Shown here: in pieces, positions 50,036 to 60,232 of the stretch
Numbering within the stretch: position 1 is the stretch's first letter
How the letters are laid out: each line of letters opens with the position of its first letter
Assembly (NCBI GenBank): GCA_049322355.1
Contig: JBMORG010000022.1
Coordinates: 62,001-126,000, forward strand
DNA length: 64,000 nt
Direction: 5' to 3'
Origin: 0-14-0-80-60-11 sp049322355
GTDB taxonomy: Bacteria; Desulfobacterota; Desulfobaccia; Desulfobaccales; 0-14-0-80-60-11
Notes under the pieces: generated by a model
Database searches by the model: none
The model's input: the letters and a program-made list of their open reading frames with translations, nothing else
Told to the model about the DNA's origin: nothing
Translations under genes and position numbers: made by a program

Positions 50036-52733
50036 TCTCCTCAAGCTTTTTCGAGAGAGGCAGGACTTTACCCACGCCATCGTTTTGACGCATAATATTG
50101 ACTTCATCTTTCTGCAATCCGTAGTGCTGCCCGAACTTAAACGATGCGGCCATCCCACCCTGACGGTCTTTGCCGACGCCAACTGCGCCGCAGCCTCATA
50201 TGCCTATCAGGCCCCATTACTCGGAGGCCTAGGGTTGCGATACCGGGTAGTGCCGGTGGCGCTCAAGCCGGGCTTCTGCTTCCACCCCAAGGCAGTGCTG
50301 CTCTCTGGCACCCAAAAGGGTCTTCTCTTCGTCGGTAGCGGCAATCTCACTTTCGGGGGCTGGCGGGAGAATGCCGAAGTGTGGGTCCAGTTCGATTCGG
50401 AGATCGACGGCACCGGGGTTTTTGCGGCTTTTCAGGCTTATCTTCAAGATGTGCTTGACTTGGTTCATCTTTCAGATCCGGTCAGGGGGGAAGTAGATGA
50501 AGCTTTCGACGGCTCCACCCGGGAGTGGGCCAAAAATCTTGATGCTCCTACCGGACTCCTTGGCAAAGCGGGTAAGGGAGAACCCCTAAGGGGGCAAATC
50601 CTCAGTTCTGTGGGCGATAGGGCTATCCAACGGCTTACCGTTTGTTCACCTTATTTCGATCCAAAGGCCGAGGCCCTGGGTGAACTGGTTGATAACTTCA
50701 AGCCCCTACATGCCGAATTATTAGTACAGAATAAGCGCACCGGCCTTACCCGGGCCAATGCTCGCTCTTTACCGGCTCAAATCAGCGTGAAACCCGTAAG
50801 GTTGCGCGCTAGGGATGAAGAGGAAGGGGAGAGAGAGCGTTTCCTGCACGCCAAATTTTATGCGGTGGAGCACGATGACCGGGTTACCGTGTTTGTAGGG
50901 AGCGCCAACTGCTCCCATGCAGCCTTGACCATCCCCGGCAGTTCCGGGAATGCCGAGTTGTTGGCGGTGCAGAATCTCACCATTAATGAATACCAAGAAA
51001 ACTATTTAGGTGAATTGGAATTCCAGGAAGGAGAGGCAGAGTTCCCGGAGGAGGTCACTCCCCCCGACGAACCCGACCAAGACCATAAGTCTATTCGGCT
51101 GCTGGCGGCACGTTACGAGGCCGGTCTGTTGCGATTGGGGATTGATTGCCCCGCCGCGGTCTCCCTTACCGGTTGTGTGGTGGATAATGTGAGGTATGAA
51201 CCGGAAATGCAAGGCGATGGCCTGGCGAGGGTAAGGGTCGACGCTCCTCCCCGGCAGGCGGCAGTGGTTGGACTTGATGATGGAAAGGAAGTTTTCTCAA
51301 ATCTCTGTTGGGTTGATCATGAACTCGAACTCCGAGCCACCGCCCGGAGTCGGTCTTTAGCGGGAACCATCAGAACCCGGGTGGTCTCAGGACAATGGAA
51401 TCTTGGGGCCTGGACCGAGATCATGGAAATGCTCCTGAAGCATTTACAATACATGCCTATCAGTTCCATCAGGAAAACCCCTAAAGTTCCGGGTGGATCG
51501 GGGAGACCGCGACTTTATTCTGAATCAGATGTCTTTGCCTCAGGTTACGGTTTGCATTTTCCTGCCAGCCCAATGACTCCCATAGGCTATGGCTCATGGC
51601 CTAAAAGCTTCCAACAGCTATTGCTTCGCTGGCTTGGTGTCGGGCTACACGAAGACAGCGGGGAAGGAAACAGCCAGCCTGGGGGACTCCCTCCTAAACG
51701 ACCTCCGGAGCAGGAAGGAAACCTGCCCCCCGAGTCTGAGGATCATCCGCCCGATTTACCTTCCATCCCCAAGCCGTTGACACCTGTTGAAGTCAGCGAG
51801 CGAGATCGCCAACGGGCCATTAAACTGCTTGGTCAGGTTACCCAATGGATGGGAGGTGAGGCATATTTAAAAGATCGTCAACCTGAGCATTTGGCAGTCG
51901 ACTTACAGATCACTTCCGGGCTCTTGCGTGCCGCCTTGCACGGAGGGTGGGTAAGCCCTGAGGAGTTTTTCAACTACACTCATCAGCTTTGGCTGTCACT
52001 TTTCTTCACCTCGAAGGTAGACCCCACCATGGGCTGGGTTGATTACCGCTATCAATCAGCAGAATCGCCTGAGGACTTTGCCGCCCGGATGGAGTCGCCT
52101 ATACTATCCGCTGCCATGGCTGCCTGGGCCTTGGGTGTCCCTACTAATATTCACACACCCGAGTATGCTCGTTTTCGTTTAGCATGCGTCTTGGCGGTGG
52201 CCCGCCTCCCTTGGCTGTGGAGAGCGGGACCTGAAGATGCCATCGCTGTGGAACTTCAAAAAGTCCTGGCGCTAACTGGCGTGGGAGAACGGGATAAGCG
52301 TTGGAAAGCAGTGAACGATCAATGGGTTAAGTTAATTCGCCAAGGAGAGGCTCTGCGTCGCTTGGAAATCGCGCTTGCAGGGCGCCAACCAAAGGATTTA
52401 CGGCATGAAATCAAGCAAGATGCCATTGCTGGTGGAGAACTTCTTTGGCAGGGCAAGGTCGGTTTCTTGGTCGCTAAAAGCCCAACACGGAGATCGTCAG
52501 ACGAAGGTGTAAGGCTACTTTACCTACAAACCAATCCAGCTTCGCCTGCGGAAGATAAGCCTGACGAGGCTGAATGGAGAGGAGAGGGCAAAAGGTTCCT
52601 CATCCCATTAAAAGCTCTGCTAGATGAGCGGGTCATTCCTTTTTCTGAAAAATTTGGCGATCAAGAACGTCATGAACTGCTTTATTTTATCAAGGAGTTA
52701 GCCGAATGCTTCGCGGCTAATGACATTCATTGA
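50025..52733 (+). CDS. phospholipase-D-like nuclease with two HKD motifs
   Basis: A 902-residue protein with two PLD half-sites: CFHPKAVLL with GSGNLT (His87, Lys89, Asn107) and FLHAKFYAV with GSANCS (His275, Lys277, Asn295). In PLD-family nucleases the paired HxK histidines attack and release the DNA phosphate. The C-terminal two-thirds is helical with a Pro-rich linker around residues 545-590. DISARM DrmC is also a PLD protein but is much shorter. It precedes the HATPase gene by 84 bases. Confidence 0.75.
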   Translation: MRHDLLKLFRERQDFTHAIVLTHNIDFIFLQSVVLPELKRCGHPTLTVFADANCAAASYAYQAPLLGGLGLRYRVVPVALKPGFCFHPKAVLLSGTQKGLLFVGSGNLTFGGWRENAEVWVQFDSEIDGTGVFAAFQAYLQDVLDLVHLSDPVRGEVDEAFDGSTREWAKNLDAPTGLLGKAGKGEPLRGQILSSVGDRAIQRLTVCSPYFDPKAEALGELVDNFKPLHAELLVQNKRTGLTRANARSLPAQISVKPVRLRARDEEEGERERFLHAKFYAVEHDDRVTVFVGSANCSHAALTIPGSSGNAELLAVQNLTINEYQENYLGELEFQEGEAEFPEEVTPPDEPDQDHKSIRLLAARYEAGLLRLGIDCPAAVSLTGCVVDNVRYEPEMQGDGLARVRVDAPPRQAAVVGLDDGKEVFSNLCWVDHELELRATARSRSLAGTIRTRVVSGQWNLGAWTEIMEMLLKHLQYMPISSIRKTPKVPGGSGRPRLYSESDVFASGYGLHFPASPMTPIGYGSWPKSFQQLLLRWLGVGLHEDSGEGNSQPGGLPPKRPPEQEGNLPPESEDHPPDLPSIPKPLTPVEVSERDRQRAIKLLGQVTQWMGGEAYLKDRQPEHLAVDLQITSGLLRAALHGGWVSPEEFFNYTHQLWLSLFFTSKVDPTMGWVDYRYQSAESPEDFAARMESPILSAAMAAWALGVPTNIHTPEYARFRLACVLAVARLPWLWRAGPEDAIAVELQKVLALTGVGERDKRWKAVNDQWVKLIRQGEALRRLEIALAGRQPKDLRHEIKQDAIAGGELLWQGKVGFLVAKSPTRRSSDEGVRLLYLQTNPASPAEDKPDEAEWRGEGKRFLIPLKALLDERVIPFSEKFGDQERHELLYFIKELAECFAANDIH

Positions 52734-52817
52734 CTTCAAAAAAAACTCAATAACATTGAGGCTAAAGTTGGTTCAACCGTGATTTTAGTTAAAATATCAG
52801 TGAGTTAGGATAATTGG

Positions 52818-55800
52818 ATGGCAAGCTCAATAAGAGAGGCGATCGAGGACTTGTTGGCAAAACGGGAGAAAGTTTACCGGGCCGACCCTGACCGCTTGCT
52901 GCAAGACGCTCGGGGAGCCCAACGAGCAGCCAGGGATTATCGTGGACGCTGGCTTTGGGAGCTGCTGCAGAATTGCGAAGATGCCAGGGCCTCGGTAGTG
53001 CGTCTCGTTGCCAAAAATGACGCTATTTACCTGGCTGATAAGGGGGGAGGCTTTTTACCCAGCGCCATGACCAACATCAGCGGCCTTGATCTCTCGGATA
53101 AGCCGGAAGGTACCATTGGGCGCAAGGGCGTGGGTTTCAAGGCGGTCTTTGAAGTCACCGACAACCCCCAGATATTTTCTAAGAACCAAGAGGGCCTTGA
53201 GTTCAACCCGGCTAAGGCCAGATACTGGCTTTCCCAAAAAAAACTGGAAACTGAAGAGGTCCCCTATCAGTGGCTCCCCTTTTTCCTTGACAGAGAAGAG
53301 GCGGCCTCTCAGGATACTGTCCTTAGCGACCTTAAGTGGTTTACCACTGTAATTAAATTAAACCTGAAATCTGGAACGAGCGTCGAGGAAGAGTGTAATA
53401 AAGCCTTACATGGCTTACAGCCGGAAAATTTTCTCCCCTTTTCCCACTTGGGAAATCTGCAACTCGTCCTTGGCAATAAGGCTCATGTCTGGAAATGGGG
53501 TCGGGGTAATACCGGGTCCTCTGCTTTTTCAGACTGTTTCATTAGGATTTCTGAGGCAGGGCAGACCACTGAGCAGATATGGTGCGTTCTCAAGCGGGAG
53601 GAGAAAACTCCATCCCACCTTCTGGCAACCCTCAGTGCCGTAGACCGGCAACATGCCGAGAAAGTATCCTGGCTCGTGGCCGCCCCCTTGGAAGATAATC
53701 TGACTTCATCTACGATAGCCTATAGGCCAATCCAGGTTTTTTATCCCACTGAAGTGCCCGCTCCGGTTCCCTTGCTCCTGCATGGGGAGTTTTTGGTTAA
53801 TACGGAGCGCACCGCCATTTTGAAAGATCACCCTTTCAATGAGTGGGTGGTGGAGGAGCTCGCCAGACTGATAGTGGAATTCACGCACAGATCATATCAG
53901 GAAGAATCCCCGGCAGCATTTCTCCGGCTCTTACTTCCTCACCCTCATCTAGCCAGCCATGATTTCTCTCAAAAGCTTTGGGAGATCATCATTACCGAAG
54001 CCCATGGGATGCTGCGCCTGCCGGATATTTTCGGAAAGCCTCATCTTTGTTGCGAAGATGCCATTGTGCCTCCTGATTCTGATCTGGCCCGCCAGCTTCT
54101 TTCCCGGAGCCTGTTAAGAAGCAGCCTAGTGCATGATGCGATAAGCAGGGATCAGGAAGTGGTGGAAAGAGTTTTAACCCCTCTGGGAGTGAAAATATAT
54201 GGGACCGAGGACCTCTTGGTGCTCCTGGCGACGGACGTGAATATCCATAAAGAGGATCATGAATGGCTTTGGCTGACCTGGCATTGGCTGGCAGAATGGG
54301 TGGGGGAAACTTCCAAGTGGTCTGATGAACGTCAGGAGCGGGTGAACCGGGTAAAGACCTTGTCTCTTTTGCCCGTGGACGGGGATCTTAAGAGTCCTGA
54401 CGAGTTAGGGAAAAATTTTATCACTTGGAGGGAAGAAAGTGCCGATGTGGATTTGCCTGAGTGGCTGCCCCTGGCCTTTTTAGAATTATGGTTCGCGAAC
54501 CGGATCAAGGACTTGCCGAAGGATAATAATTTGGCTGAATTGTTGGGACTTGGAGGCAGCCGGGATAAATCACTAAGGGTGCGGAAACCGAATAGAAATT
54601 TATGGCGAGAAGCTCTGGAAGAGGCCATTGAAGATTTTTGGCACAATCCCCAAGATAATCCGGAAAGGTTTGTAAGCTTTTTGCTTGAATCTGGATGGCA
54701 TGAGGAGATAGAAGCAACTGACAAACTGAAACGGTGTCCCATACCCGTGAGGCGAGGGGAAAACCTGGAGTATGAAGAAGCAGGGAAAGCGTATTTCTCT
54801 GGAGCTTGGGGAGGAGGAAATCTCATCGAACGGCTCTGGTGCCACGATCCCAGGATTCCCTGGGCGCAGCCGCTAAGATGCCATGACCAAGATTCTGAAA
54901 AACAACTTACTTTTTATCGCTGGCTTGGAGTAAGTTGGTTCCCAAAAATAAGTAATGAAGAAGAAATTAAAACCGATAAAATTTCTGAAATCAGCAATAA
55001 TTACAAAAAATATATTGATGGTCAAGTTGATTGGTATCGCAAATCAGTGAAGATTAATAAAATTGAATTTATTGCGATAAATGACATTAGCACAAATATT
55101 GCTGTTTATTTTCTTATTTTATTAATGAAAAATTGGGAAACTTATTATTCTCATCATATTAAGACATATGCTACTTATAAACCTTCAAGGGCTTGGTATG
55201 ATCGAACTACTCAGGTCGATAATCTTTGGTGGTTCCAGGTGACAAATGAGTTAAAAGTTCCAGTGAACAGCCTTCATAATTCTGAAACGCCACTCTTCCA
55301 GTGTTGGATTCCTGATTTACAAACTAATAGAATTTTAGGAGGCTTCTTGCCCATCATCGATTTAGAAGCCTTTCCCGCCGACTACAGAAAAGAGATCGAG
55401 ATTTGGCTGAGAAAGTATGTGGGGCTCCGCCAAGGTTTGGCACAGGTCGAGCTGGATGAATGGCAAGAGATCCTGGTATCTTTGCCGGAACGATATCCAG
55501 TTAACCTGTGCCAGTCTGACGAAAAGGTCCGTTATGCAGTGGCGAACATCTATCGCTCCTTTTTAGATTCGGATAATAACCCAGCGGAATTAGATCCTGT
55601 GCCTCTCCTTTGTCGACGGGGGGATGAATGGGATTATCGCGAGGAATGCTGGCTGGACGATCAGGAAGAGGCCTCTCTAGCCTTCCAGGAGGAAATCTGG
55701 CTCATGCCACATCCGGGCTCCGGATTGGAGGCCAAAGCCGCCCGGCTCCCCGGAGTCAAACGCCTGTCACAATCTGCCCGGATAGAGCCTGTGCCTGGAG

Positions 55801-56939
55801 ATGAAAATACTACGGAAAGCCAGAAAATTTCTCGAAAGTTGTTTGAAGTGAGCCCCTTCATTTACTCCTGGCTTCGAGACATGGGCAAGCAGGAAGAAAA
55901 AATAAGGGGGAAGATATGGCAACTCAAGATAATAGTTGTAAATTCTTTGAAGGTCATAATCGGATTGAATGACTTGGGAGAAAGAACCATTCAAAGAAAT
56001 TTGGCTATTTTAGGTGATGATATCTATCTTTCGATGAATAGCATTCAAGGTCAAACTTGGTGGTCAGACATCTCCCAAGGTCTCGCTAGGATATTGGAAC
56101 GCAAACCAGATCAAGATTTCTACGAAATTCTCCTACGTTGTGAAACGGACGAAGAACGTCTGGCAAAATTACGCCAGAAAGGTATGAAAGAGGAAACCAT
56201 TGATCTTAATTTAAAAGAATACAGACAGTTAGAACCTGCTCCTAAACCGAAGGTACCCAAGGAAGATAGAGAGAAACTCAAAGAAGGAAGAGAGGGGGGG
56301 ACTCCTGTCAGAGGTGAAACGACCACCTCTGGGCAGCCCCCCACATCAGATACACCATCAGAGCAAAGAACAACAGGAGATTCTTCAACCAGACGCATGA
56401 TTGAATTAATTGATCCTGACGACGTTTCGTCTTGGGAACCCGGGGAGTTGTCTGGACCTATCACTGGCATGGGATATCCTCCCTATACAGGAGGTATTAA
56501 AACCGCTCCCCAAGAAACATCGACGCTTAGCCAAGAAGAGAAAGGCCAGATTGAGAGAATCTCTAGAGAGATATGTCGTAAAAAACTTGAAGCCGACGGC
56601 TACCAAGTTAAAGAGATGCCTTTGAACAACCCAGGATATGATCTTATGGCTTGTAAAGATGACGAGATCATTCTAATTGAAGTCAAGGGCCATTTAAGGT
56701 CCACCAGCAAGGTGGAAATTACTCTTAGCCAGATTAGGGCTTCTTTGGCCCCTTTCCAATTTTATCCCAAGGCTCATTCATGGGAACTTTGGAATATAGA
56801 AAACCTAAGCAAACACAGCAATTCGCCCGTGGAAATCAAGATTTACAGAGAACTTTCTCTTGATGAGTTGGATCCCAGATCATATTCTCTTGATCTGAGA
56901 ACCTCTAAATGCCAAGCAGGATGGAGAGGTCAAGTATAA
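52818..56939 (+). CDS. sacsin-like GHKL ATPase with C-terminal DUF3883 domain
   Basis: A 1373-residue protein. The N-terminus is a GHKL ATPase of the sacsin type: ELLQNCEDA (N-box, Asn52), DKGGGF (74-79) and IGRKGVGFKAVFE (100-112). The long middle is helical. The C-terminus (about 1230-1345) is a DUF3883 domain with GYDLMACKDDEIILIEVKGH, a PD-(D/E)XK-like D...ExK site. Such proteins occur in defence systems as ATP-driven sensors or nucleases. Bases about 54930-55340 are distinctly AT-rich compared with the rest, suggesting a replaced segment. Confidence 0.8.
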   Translation: MASSIREAIEDLLAKREKVYRADPDRLLQDARGAQRAARDYRGRWLWELLQNCEDARASVVRLVAKNDAIYLADKGGGFLPSAMTNISGLDLSDKPEGTIGRKGVGFKAVFEVTDNPQIFSKNQEGLEFNPAKARYWLSQKKLETEEVPYQWLPFFLDREEAASQDTVLSDLKWFTTVIKLNLKSGTSVEEECNKALHGLQPENFLPFSHLGNLQLVLGNKAHVWKWGRGNTGSSAFSDCFIRISEAGQTTEQIWCVLKREEKTPSHLLATLSAVDRQHAEKVSWLVAAPLEDNLTSSTIAYRPIQVFYPTEVPAPVPLLLHGEFLVNTERTAILKDHPFNEWVVEELARLIVEFTHRSYQEESPAAFLRLLLPHPHLASHDFSQKLWEIIITEAHGMLRLPDIFGKPHLCCEDAIVPPDSDLARQLLSRSLLRSSLVHDAISRDQEVVERVLTPLGVKIYGTEDLLVLLATDVNIHKEDHEWLWLTWHWLAEWVGETSKWSDERQERVNRVKTLSLLPVDGDLKSPDELGKNFITWREESADVDLPEWLPLAFLELWFANRIKDLPKDNNLAELLGLGGSRDKSLRVRKPNRNLWREALEEAIEDFWHNPQDNPERFVSFLLESGWHEEIEATDKLKRCPIPVRRGENLEYEEAGKAYFSGAWGGGNLIERLWCHDPRIPWAQPLRCHDQDSEKQLTFYRWLGVSWFPKISNEEEIKTDKISEISNNYKKYIDGQVDWYRKSVKINKIEFIAINDISTNIAVYFLILLMKNWETYYSHHIKTYATYKPSRAWYDRTTQVDNLWWFQVTNELKVPVNSLHNSETPLFQCWIPDLQTNRILGGFLPIIDLEAFPADYRKEIEIWLRKYVGLRQGLAQVELDEWQEILVSLPERYPVNLCQSDEKVRYAVANIYRSFLDSDNNPAELDPVPLLCRRGDEWDYREECWLDDQEEASLAFQEEIWLMPHPGSGLEAKAARLPGVKRLSQSARIEPVPGDENTTESQKISRKLFEVSPFIYSWLRDMGKQEEKIRGKIWQLKIIVVNSLKVIIGLNDLGERTIQRNLAILGDDIYLSMNSIQGQTWWSDISQGLARILERKPDQDFYEILLRCETDEERLAKLRQKGMKEETIDLNLKEYRQLEPAPKPKVPKEDREKLKEGREGGTPVRGETTTSGQPPTSDTPSEQRTTGDSSTRRMIELIDPDDVSSWEPGELSGPITGMGYPPYTGGIKTAPQETSTLSQEEKGQIERISREICRKKLEADGYQVKEMPLNNPGYDLMACKDDEIILIEVKGHLRSTSKVEITLSQIRASLAPFQFYPKAHSWELWNIENLSKHSNSPVEIKIYRELSLDELDPRSYSLDLRTSKCQAGWRGQV

Positions 56940-57033
56940 GAAATGCTCTAAGACCAATATCATGGAAAACTATTCAAGAATGTGCTTTAACTTAATAAAT
57001 ATCCAAAGGTTTTAAGACGGAGGCTCTAATATC

Positions 57034-60000
57034 GTGGGGGAGCTTCTTCCCGGAACTGAAGTCCATGCACGGGGTTTGCGCTGGGAGGTAGTTTTTTCTG
57101 AGCAATTAGGCCCCCAAACCTTGTTCCGCTTGCGAGGGCTGGAGAGTGGAGCTGCAGGGCAAGAGATCGATCTTCTCCACCCTTTTGAGTCAATCCAGCC
57201 AGTAGTTCATGAGCTCCAACCTAATAAAGCCGGCCCGCTGAGAAATTGGCTGGTTTTCCATCAGGCCTTCTTATTAGAGCAGGCGCTAGGCCCGGATGCC
57301 TTGCTTTCTGTCCAGCCTGGCCGCCTTCGTTTAGAACCCTTTCAGTTAGTTCCTGTATTACGCGCCATTCGCATGAGTCGCTCCCGACTTTTCCTGGCGG
57401 ATGGTGTAGGACTTGGTAAGACCATCCAGGCGGGGCTAATTCTAACCGAGTTTATCGCCCGAAGAATTGCCCACCGCATCTTGGTAGTTTCACCAGCCGG
57501 CCCTCTACTGGAGCAATGGAAGACAGAGATGAGTGAGCGTTTCGGCTTGCGGCTGGATGTGATCGATCGCCCCCGCTTGGAGGAAATAAAGAAACAGACC
57601 GAACTGGGGGCCAACCCTTTCGATCACCTGCCGTTGGGGCTGGTCTCCATTGATTTTCTTAAACAAGAACGGATATTGGACCAGCTGGAAAGAAGCAGCT
57701 ATGATGTCGTGGTCATCGACGAGGCTCACCATTGCATGGATCTCGGCGCCATGGGTGAACGGGAAGATTCCCAGAGGCGCAAGCTGGCCCAGGTTCTTTC
57801 TCGTCGCTGTGATGCCTTACTGCTCTTGACTGCTACCCCCCACGATGGCAACGACCGTTCTTTTGCATCCTTGTGTGAGCTTCTGGACCCATCTCTGGTT
57901 GATGGAAGAGGTTCACTACGCGGGGACCGTTACCGGGCCTATGTGGTCCGTCGCCTAAAGCAGCACATCATAGACCCTAAGACTGGAGAGGAACTCTTCA
58001 AGAAAAGAATAGTCTACCCAGTTCCAGTTATCCCTGACCTTCAAAATTTCAGTAAGTTTATCGAACTGCACCATGCCCTTTTGGATTTAGTCGCCCCCGA
58101 GCTCCGGCGGGCCTTTCGCGCCCGGAGATATAACGATGTTCTGTCGTTCATAGCCTTACTCAAGCGAAGTGTATCCACAGTAGATGCATGCCGGAGTACT
58201 CTTCAGGTGGTGGCTGATCGGTTTCAAAGAATTCTTCACGAAGGTGTCGAAATCCAGGAAAGCCACCGGCAACGCCTGAGGACCTTGCGAGAATATCAAC
58301 GCAACCTTGAGCGGTTTGGCACGGTCACACCCGAAGAAGAGGGGGAACACGAGTTTCTGGAAGCGGAGGACCTTGCCCAGAGGCTTGCCAATTTGCAACA
58401 AGAGGTCCGCTCCGGTTCCCGCAAGATCAAACGCACCGCAGATGTCGCCGCAGCTTTGGAAGACCTTCTGAGCCTTGCCGAGGAAGCTCGATCCCACGAT
58501 CCAAAGCTGGTGCAGTTGGCTGCGGAAGTTAGAGCGATCAGACAAAAGGAGCCAGGAGCCAATATCTTAATTTATACTGAGTACATTACCAGTCAGCAGG
58601 CTGCCGCCATTGCCCTGGGGACAGCTGGCATATCGGAAATCAAGACCATGAGCGGCGAAGATGACGAGGCTACCCGTAAGAAGATCACCGATCTGTTCCG
58701 CTCCCGCGATGGCCTTGTATTAGTAAGCACCGATACCGCTGCCGAAGGCTTGAACCTCCACGAACGCTGCCACCACCTTATACATTTAGAGCTCCCCTTC
58801 AACCCTAACCGGTTGGAGCAGCGCAACGGTCGCATAGATAGATATGGGCAAGAGAGAAACCCCGTAGTCCGTTACCTTTATATCCACGGGACTTTCGAGG
58901 GCCGCATTCTGCTTCGCCTGATCGCCAAGTACGAGAAGCAGCGTGAACGCCTCACCTTCGTTCCCAATACCCTGGGGCTAACCATATCCTCTGAAACCAT
59001 GAACCAGAAACTGCTGGGTAGTATTCTAGAGGAGGATACGAAATTATTCAGGGCTGAAGAGCCGATCTTTAATTACCTTACCGGCGATGAGGATACTTCT
59101 GATCAAGCCACTCAGGAGTTGTTGGAAGAGATCGATCGAAGTCTGAAGGGTTATGCCAAAGCCACCCGGCTCCATGCCTGGCTGGGGGAGGCTGGCCTGA
59201 ATGCCGAAGACCGCCTGCTACAAGAGGCCAATCATGCCCGACATCGCGGTGATCAGGTGAGCGCCGTGGACTTGGCCCGTTTCGTCACCGACGCCGTCTT
59301 ACTCGATGGCGGCGTAATTAAAGGGAGCCTTGATGACGAAACCTTTACGGTGGTCTTACCTCCCGCCTGGATACATGGCCTGAGCGACATGCCCGGCTAT
59401 GACCCGCAATCCCGCACCGTGCGTCTCACTACCCGGCTGCCGGTGATGCGGGATGCCCAAGATCGCCCGGTGGGGTTCCTGGGCCGGGCCCACCCCCTGG
59501 TGCAGCGGGCCCTGAGCCGGGTGCGTCATCTCTCTTTCGGCACCGGTCAGCATAGCCTGGACATCCGGGTCAGCGCCGTAGCCGCCGCTGTCCCCCAGCC
59601 CACCCTCTTGTTCACTTTCTTGGGAAGAATCCTGAGCCGGGCAGGGCGGGAATTGGAGCGAGTAATCGGTGTCAGGCTTCCAGCCGGAGAAAAACCTGAG
59701 TTTCTGGGAGAGCCGCATGTCTGGCTATCCATAGCGGACACGGCTCGCGCCATTCGCACCTCCGGCTTCTGGGAGGCCCATTTTGCCCCTTGGGCGGGGA
59801 GCGCCTCAGAAATTGCTCATAGCTCTGCTGCGGCTGGATTCGGCCCTCTGGCTGCTGCCTTTATCAAAGACAGACGTAGGGCGCTTCAAGCTGAAAAAGA
59901 AGATTTGCAAAAATGGCTGGCTCAACGCAGCCAGGAAATCACGGGGGAAACTCACCCTGCTCCACGGCAGCGTGAACTCTTTCAGCAATCTGACGCCGAA

Positions 60001-60222
60001 GAGTCTCAGGAAGCCTGGCAGCAATCTCACGATCCGGCCGAGCGCCTGGCCGCATTTGCTGCTGACTCCGGCCAGCCTCTGGGCAGGCGCAGTGAAGCCG
60101 AGGGCGTGCTACGGCTTTACCGCCAGCGGCTCCAAGATCTGGAAGACCGGTTTGCCCTGGGCGACCCCGAGATCTTGCCCCTGGGCCTTTTGATGATCAT
60201 CCCGGAATCGGCGGCAAATTAA
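57034..60222 (+). CDS. SNF2-family helicase, DrmD-like
   Basis: A 1062-residue SF2/SNF2 ATPase. The N-terminal RGLRWEVV domain precedes motif I DGVGLGKT (Lys129), a DEAH box in VVVIDEAHHCMD, LLLTATPHDGNDRSF (motif III) and motif VI EQRNGRIDRYGQ (about 595-606). The N-terminal layout and length resemble DrmD, the SNF2 helicase of class 1 DISARM. It probably moves along DNA and feeds or licenses the nucleases. The start is GTG 57034 after ggagg at 57019-57023. It is followed after 10 bases by the methylase gene, the same order as drmD-drmMI. Confidence 0.85.
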   Translation: MGELLPGTEVHARGLRWEVVFSEQLGPQTLFRLRGLESGAAGQEIDLLHPFESIQPVVHELQPNKAGPLRNWLVFHQAFLLEQALGPDALLSVQPGRLRLEPFQLVPVLRAIRMSRSRLFLADGVGLGKTIQAGLILTEFIARRIAHRILVVSPAGPLLEQWKTEMSERFGLRLDVIDRPRLEEIKKQTELGANPFDHLPLGLVSIDFLKQERILDQLERSSYDVVVIDEAHHCMDLGAMGEREDSQRRKLAQVLSRRCDALLLLTATPHDGNDRSFASLCELLDPSLVDGRGSLRGDRYRAYVVRRLKQHIIDPKTGEELFKKRIVYPVPVIPDLQNFSKFIELHHALLDLVAPELRRAFRARRYNDVLSFIALLKRSVSTVDACRSTLQVVADRFQRILHEGVEIQESHRQRLRTLREYQRNLERFGTVTPEEEGEHEFLEAEDLAQRLANLQQEVRSGSRKIKRTADVAAALEDLLSLAEEARSHDPKLVQLAAEVRAIRQKEPGANILIYTEYITSQQAAAIALGTAGISEIKTMSGEDDEATRKKITDLFRSRDGLVLVSTDTAAEGLNLHERCHHLIHLELPFNPNRLEQRNGRIDRYGQERNPVVRYLYIHGTFEGRILLRLIAKYEKQRERLTFVPNTLGLTISSETMNQKLLGSILEEDTKLFRAEEPIFNYLTGDEDTSDQATQELLEEIDRSLKGYAKATRLHAWLGEAGLNAEDRLLQEANHARHRGDQVSAVDLARFVTDAVLLDGGVIKGSLDDETFTVVLPPAWIHGLSDMPGYDPQSRTVRLTTRLPVMRDAQDRPVGFLGRAHPLVQRALSRVRHLSFGTGQHSLDIRVSAVAAAVPQPTLLFTFLGRILSRAGRELERVIGVRLPAGEKPEFLGEPHVWLSIADTARAIRTSGFWEAHFAPWAGSASEIAHSSAAAGFGPLAAAFIKDRRRALQAEKEDLQKWLAQRSQEITGETHPAPRQRELFQQSDAEESQEAWQQSHDPAERLAAFAADSGQPLGRRSEAEGVLRLYRQRLQDLEDRFALGDPEILPLGLLMIIPESAAN

Positions 60223-60232
60223 GAAGGCATTT

